48,920 nt of DNA, from positions 1-48,920 of the forward strand of contig JASLML010000006.1 of NCBI GenBank assembly GCA_030746535.1, written 5' to 3'. The DNA is from Fidelibacterota bacterium (GTDB lineage Bacteria > Fidelibacterota > Marinisomatia > Marinisomatales > TCS55). The stretch's first letter is position 1. The number at the start of each line of letters is the position of its first letter. Under the pieces are notes generated by a model that worked only from the letters and a program-made list of their open reading frames with translations, searched no databases and had not been told where the DNA came from. The translations under genes and the position numbers were made by a program. This document shows positions 44,958-48,920 of the stretch, piece by piece.

Positions 44958-45581
44958 TTAACGGGATAAATCCTTGCCGCCAACAGTATTCGGACGATTA
45001 TTTTCAATGCCATTCATGATGCTCGTATACCGCTCGTAAAAAGCAGACAGGGGGAAGCCCATAACATTGAAAAAGCATCCTTCAATGTGATCAATCCAAA
45101 CAGAAAACCGATCCTGAATCCCATAACTCCCTGCTTTATCATACGGCTTGTAAGTATCAATATATTCGTAGATATCTGAATCGCCTAATTCAACGAATGA
45201 TACAATTGTCGCTTCATGAAAGAGTTCGGAAATGTCATGGTGCAGCGATCGGATGGAAACGGCCGTAATCACCTTGTGCTTCTGTCCAGATAAGCAGGAT
45301 AAAATGCGGTAAGCGTCATCCCGGTCCGCTGGTTTTCCGAGAATTTGATCTTTATGTACAACAATTGTGTCTGCACCGATGACAAGAGCATCCGGAAATT
45401 GTTTTGATACAGCTGCGGATTTTGCAGAGGCAAGTTCAGAGGCATATTGCTCGGGAGACTGCCCATTATGTTTTTCCTCGTGTATACCGGACGGTTCAAC
45501 GGTAAAAGCCAGATCTATTTGTTCCAGTAGCTGTTTGCGCCGAGGTGAATGGGATGCTAATATGATTGGAATATCGGTCAT
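44958..45581 (-). CDS. Maf-family nucleoside triphosphate pyrophosphatase
   Basis: 207 residues. I-L-A-S-H-S-P-R-R-K-Q-L-L is the Maf N-terminal motif; A-D-T-I-V-V and I-L-G-K-P-A-D continue it, and K-A-G-S-Y-G-I-Q-D-R lies in the second half. The protein hydrolyses non-canonical or specific nucleoside triphosphates to monophosphates and was first linked with septum formation. The K-A-G-S-Y-G-I-Q pattern resembles the dTTP/UTP-specific (YhdE-like) subgroup. It overlaps the PorU-like gene stop by four bases (ATGA). Confidence 0.9.
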   Translation of the reverse strand: MTDIPIILASHSPRRKQLLEQIDLAFTVEPSGIHEEKHNGQSPEQYASELASAKSAAVSKQFPDALVIGADTIVVHKDQILGKPADRDDAYRILSCLSGQKHKVITAVSIRSLHHDISELFHEATIVSFVELGDSDIYEYIDTYKPYDKAGSYGIQDRFSVWIDHIEGCFFNVMGFPLSAFYERYTSIMNGIENNRPNTVGGKDLSR

Positions 45582-48500
45582 TGAAATTTTGCCGCTGTTT
45601 TTATTTCAGATACTTTCCGCTCACCGGTTTCAGCGGTTATTTCATAAATATAGGATCCGTTTGCGATGCGGTGCCCGAATGCATCTCTACCGTCCCAGTC
45701 TATAGAATGATATCCTGCGCTGAAGTAGTTTTCAATAGATTTGATTTTTCTTCCGCCGAGGGTATAAATGGAAATGGTTACATCTGCGGCTGCCGTTATT
45801 TCGAATGTGAACTGAGTGCTGGTTGAAAAAGGATTCGGGAAATTTAGGACATGGTAAAGATGCAGCTTGTCGGAATCGGAAAGAGAAAGCCGAAGTTCTG
45901 TCTCAGACGGATTGTTGGCATTGTCCCAGGCTTTTACGCTGATAGACAATCCATCAGTAAAATCTGAGAGATTTATTTCCGCGGTACCTGTTTGAATCTG
46001 GTCCAAATCATAGACAAATCCTGATGTCAGGTCTTTTGATGTTTCGGATGCAAGATTGGTGAGTTTAATCTCATGTCCAACTTCGCCCGTGAGGTTTATT
46101 CCCAAAGGATCGGAAATCCTGACAAAAAGTTCATCTTCCTTATATAAATGATCTCCTGACCGAAGCACACGGCGGTTATTTGTTTCAAAGGATATAATCG
46201 GTCCGGTGTTATCAGCCGATTCCGTTCCGCCTGCAAGATGGATATTCGAGAAATAACCGAGCGCCCCTTCGCTGACATCATCACTGGATAAATATATGCG
46301 AAGCAGTCCGGTATTGTCGGAATAGGAAATATCCTTCGGAACCCGAAGCGATCCGCTGAATGATCCGTCGGCCAGCGAAAAACTTCCTCTAAACAATGTT
46401 GCTCCCGGCAGGGAGTAGGTCAATTCCTGTGTTGAGGAAAGAAAATTATACTGCCGAGTTACCGACCGTTTCGCATCCAGCAGAGTCGCGTACCCGGATG
46501 CCGCTGCGCTAGTCTGTCCAGGCCATTGCCCGGAGAATGTGCCTGTTTCGAGCGTTTTGAGCGTGTCCGGAGAAACGGAAGAAATGGCTGCTGTATCCGA
46601 TGGAATGGGAATAGATAGTGCAGGATCACCAAACAGGTGAAACAGCTCACCCGAAGATGCACCTGTTTTTACGGACTGAAGAATGTTTCCGATGGATTGG
46701 TCTGTCACTGTCCCGCTCGGGAATAAGGCATTGAAAATTGCTTCAAGATACACTTGGTTCGAAAAGACGGAAATTGCCCGTGAAGTGGTAATGATTGCAG
46801 CTGCACCGTTCATATTGAGCCGGATTATTTCCTCCGAAAATGATTCGGAGTCCAGCTGATCGAAATGACCCCAGGAACACGTTCCAGCAATCCAGAGCGG
46901 CAGTTTCATTCCGGTATCTATGGATTGCAGGTCGCGGCTTTGGATGATAAGAGATTCCTGTGCCCACTGGCTGCTGGATCCATGCCCAATATAGTTGATA
47001 ATGGCTGTTCCGTCATTCAATGTCTGAAAGAGCGCATCCGTAGCATCCGGCTTGGAAACACCGTACGTGGAAGCATCGCTGACTTCCGGATATTCCAGCA
47101 TATACAATTTCTGCACTTCCACACCTGCAGGCACAATATCATCCAAATCCTCAGAATTATTGGTGTGGCTTTTGCCGGTTGATATTTCATTGAGATCATT
47201 TTCCGGCCGCGCTCCGTCATCGGCAACAAGGGTGACCCTTTGGCGCCACAATCCGGGTACGGGGTTTGACTCATATGAAATCACTTTGGCGATATAATCG
47301 ATAACTTCCGTTTCTGACTGTGCAGGAAATCTCCCGAGCGCAACTTCCGGCATGGTTCCATAAATGGTAGCAAGCCTGTCATCCGTTGCGCGGCTTGACG
47401 AAGACGATCCAACCTGAATGGTCGGCACTTTATTTTTAGATTCCCCGCTGATATTTCGATAATCATAATCCGCATCGCCCAGCAGAAAAATCTGGCTTGG
47501 CTTTGTCGTCCAATTTTCCTGCGTCCATTGGATAAAGAATTTGATAGCGACTGGATCAGCATTCCTGCCGGTAAATTCTGCATAAATATCCTCAAGATTG
47601 ACATACATCGAACTTGCTCTATGGTTTACCAAATCGGCTGCCTCTTCGGCAAACATTTCCGGTCCTATAATAACATGATTCGCGCCTGCGTTCTGCAAAC
47701 GCAGCGATCCAAACGGACTTTCCGTTTTCAATGTTAGATCGGCGACTTCCGTTATGTCATCCAAATCAATGGCAAGAAACCGATGCGTGGTATCAGATGC
47801 AAGGTCAAGCGTAATGGATCCGCCGCCGCCTGCTGAAGCGACCAATAAATTTTCAGGATTAGAAGCATCTGTGATATCCCATACCATGTCCGGCAAGGCA
47901 TCAAACGAAAAGGTGATGGCATTGCCGTCAAGCGGTGCAAAAAATTCATACGATTCGGATGATGTCAATTCCATTCCATAAGATAAATTTATGTAATCCA
48001 CGTATGGTTTTGAATTGGATGATGAAGCTTCATTTTTCAGAAAGAATGTATTGGTTCCTGTACTTAGCGCTGCTGCTGAAAATTCGCCAGTTCTGGAACC
48101 GAGTCCGGACCACGACAGAGATCCCAGTGCTGTGCCGGATGTTGATCCTTGATAAAGCCGAATAAGATGAGATGTATTGGAATTGGAAGTGGAAGATGCT
48201 TCTCCGCCGTAGAGCCCGATATTTATGGATGCAGAAACGGATGTATTTGGTGTGCCAAGAGCAAATGCCCTTGAGTAGGACGTTCCATTTGCAATGGAAG
48301 ATCCAACCCATGCGAGCCCGGATTCAAATGGGTTTAGAAGGTCATATTCGGAATGTTTGACTACAAGTCCGTATGATAAACTCACAACCGATGAAGGTGC
48401 CGATGTTTGAGAATCCATTCGCAAACCGCGCTCGGAAGAGTCATCCGGAATGAACAGCCAGTATGTGTTTTCCGTAAAATATAAATTTTGATGATATTCA

Positions 48501-48920
48501 ACTTCATTGCCGTCATTATCAAATCCGCTCGCACCGCGGCCGTAAAAGAAAAGCGTATCCGAAGCGTCAAGCGTACCGTCATCCTCGCCGCTGAATGTTA
48601 CCGCAATTTCCGAAAGGTTTTCGGGCACCGTTCGTTCCGATTGCGTTCCCTGTGTGATGGCATACGTATAATCTCTTCCCAAACCTGACCCCGTGAATAA
48701 TTGAAAAGACTGCGGATTCAAGGATGAGCTTATGCCGGAGAGCGATAAAATTGTACTGCCCGTGAGAAAATAAATATCATCATTTTTCACAGAGAATGAT
48801 ACCCAGTTTCCCGTTGTTAAAACAGACGATTTTCGCTTTTTAGGAAAAGATCTTGGTGTAAACCAGTTTTTTGCAACATTCCAATTCAGAATTCTTCCGG
48901 ATAAAAAATTTGTCTGGACC
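45578..48920 (-). CDS. porU: PorU-like type IX secretion C25 peptidase with T9SS-type C-terminal domain (5' end outside window)
   Basis: The frame stays open to the right edge: codons from 48791 to 48919 lack a stop and read, for example, T-T-G-N-W-V-S-F-S-V-K before the first candidate start, so the true start lies outside the window (at least 1,110 residues). Catalytic elements of the gingipain (C25) family are visible: His in N-Y-I-G-H-G-S-S-S-Q-W and Cys in A-G-T-C-S-W-G-H-F-D. The last ~90 residues, with N-F-P-N-P-F and Y-T-L-G-G-R-K-I, form the FlgD/T9SS sorting-type beta-sandwich. In Bacteroidetes PorU is the sortase that cleaves such signals from substrates and keeps its own. An alternative is a secreted C25 protease that is only a T9SS substrate. 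The gene is followed by maf with a four-base overlap. Confidence 0.85.
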   Translation of the reverse strand, partial: VQTNFLSGRILNWNVAKNWFTPRSFPKKRKSSVLTTGNWVSFSVKNDDIYFLTGSTILSLSGISSSLNPQSFQLFTGSGLGRDYTYAITQGTQSERTVPENLSEIAVTFSGEDDGTLDASDTLFFYGRGASGFDNDGNEVEYHQNLYFTENTYWLFIPDDSSERGLRMDSQTSAPSSVVSLSYGLVVKHSEYDLLNPFESGLAWVGSSIANGTSYSRAFALGTPNTSVSASINIGLYGGEASSTSNSNTSHLIRLYQGSTSGTALGSLSWSGLGSRTGEFSAAALSTGTNTFFLKNEASSSNSKPYVDYINLSYGMELTSSESYEFFAPLDGNAITFSFDALPDMVWDITDASNPENLLVASAGGGGSITLDLASDTTHRFLAIDLDDITEVADLTLKTESPFGSLRLQNAGANHVIIGPEMFAEEAADLVNHRASSMYVNLEDIYAEFTGRNADPVAIKFFIQWTQENWTTKPSQIFLLGDADYDYRNISGESKNKVPTIQVGSSSSSRATDDRLATIYGTMPEVALGRFPAQSETEVIDYIAKVISYESNPVPGLWRQRVTLVADDGARPENDLNEISTGKSHTNNSEDLDDIVPAGVEVQKLYMLEYPEVSDASTYGVSKPDATDALFQTLNDGTAIINYIGHGSSSQWAQESLIIQSRDLQSIDTGMKLPLWIAGTCSWGHFDQLDSESFSEEIIRLNMNGAAAIITTSRAISVFSNQVYLEAIFNALFPSGTVTDQSIGNILQSVKTGASSGELFHLFGDPALSIPIPSDTAAISSVSPDTLKTLETGTFSGQWPGQTSAAASGYATLLDAKRSVTRQYNFLSSTQELTYSLPGATLFRGSFSLADGSFSGSLRVPKDISYSDNTGLLRIYLSSDDVSEGALGYFSNIHLAGGTESADNTGPIISFETNNRRVLRSGDHLYKEDELFVRISDPLGINLTGEVGHEIKLTNLASETSKDLTSGFVYDLDQIQTGTAEINLSDFTDGLSISVKAWDNANNPSETELRLSLSDSDKLHLYHVLNFPNPFSTSTQFTFEITAAADVTISIYTLGGRKIKSIENYFSAGYHSIDWDGRDAFGHRIANGSYIYEITAETGERKVSEIKTAAKFQ

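Noticed and set aside
44945-45013. Longer rodZ-like frame starting inside maf
   Set aside because: The extension lies within maf and precedes the HTH domain start at M-A-E-F-Y-K-E-L; the ATG at 44944 fits better.

Overview
The window is a dense, housekeeping-rich piece of a Gram-negative bacterial chromosome of moderate G+C. It carries an LptF/LptG permease, an outer-membrane barrel-type protein, a SPOR lipoprotein, a gingipain-like PorU-type protein with a type IX secretion (T9SS)-style C-terminal domain, and a MurE with the DNPR motif expected of a meso-diaminopimelate enzyme. Together these point to the FCB superphylum. Candidatus Marinimicrobia (Neomarinimicrobiota) or a relative is my best guess, but the sequence alone does not prove the phylum. 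I saw no tRNA, rRNA, CRISPR, insertion sequence or phage gene. No stretch longer than about 300 bases lacks a gene.

Layout. 1-3760 (+): the 3' part of a large secreted protein with a Kre9/KNH-like domain, translationally coupled to a DUF5723-like outer-membrane protein. 3737-4828 (-): lptF/G, overlapping the previous gene tail to tail. 4901-11220 (+): Ala/Gly symporter, murQ, phosphomannomutase/phosphoglucomutase, polyprenyl diphosphate synthase, phosphoglucose/phosphomannose isomerase, and a bifunctional nuclease with a UVR motif. 11217-25264 (-): a 14-kb co-directional run reading, in transcription order, P5C dehydrogenase, arcA, arcC, sucC, sucD, ndk, SPOR lipoprotein, unknown membrane protein, DUF177, rpmF, fabH, fabD, fabG, acpP, fabF, rnc. 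25294-26783 (-): GNAT and dusB, ended by a hairpin terminator. 26871-27107 (+): rpmB, facing ftsZ across a strong bidirectional terminator. 27189-44030 (-): the division and cell wall (dcw) cluster mraZ, rsmH, ftsL, ftsI, murE, murF, mraY, murD, ftsW, murG, murC, murB, ftsQ, ftsA, ftsZ, driven by a recognisable mraZ promoter/operator. 44120-48920 (-): a RodZ-like protein, maf, and the 5'-truncated PorU-like gene.

Function. The window supplies fatty acids (fab run), isoprenoid precursors and hexose phosphates, builds peptidoglycan precursors from UDP-MurNAc to lipid II, recycles MurNAc-6-P (MurQ) and assembles the divisome. The arcA/arcC/P5CDH/sucCD block suggests amino-acid catabolism coupled to substrate-level ATP formation.

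The most notable anomaly is murG. It is split into two frames at a nine-A run that is a perfect A_AAA_AAA slippery heptamer, and the conserved GNPVR motif is encoded only across a -1 shift. It is either a one-base homopolymer error or a real frameshift/slippage event in an essential gene.
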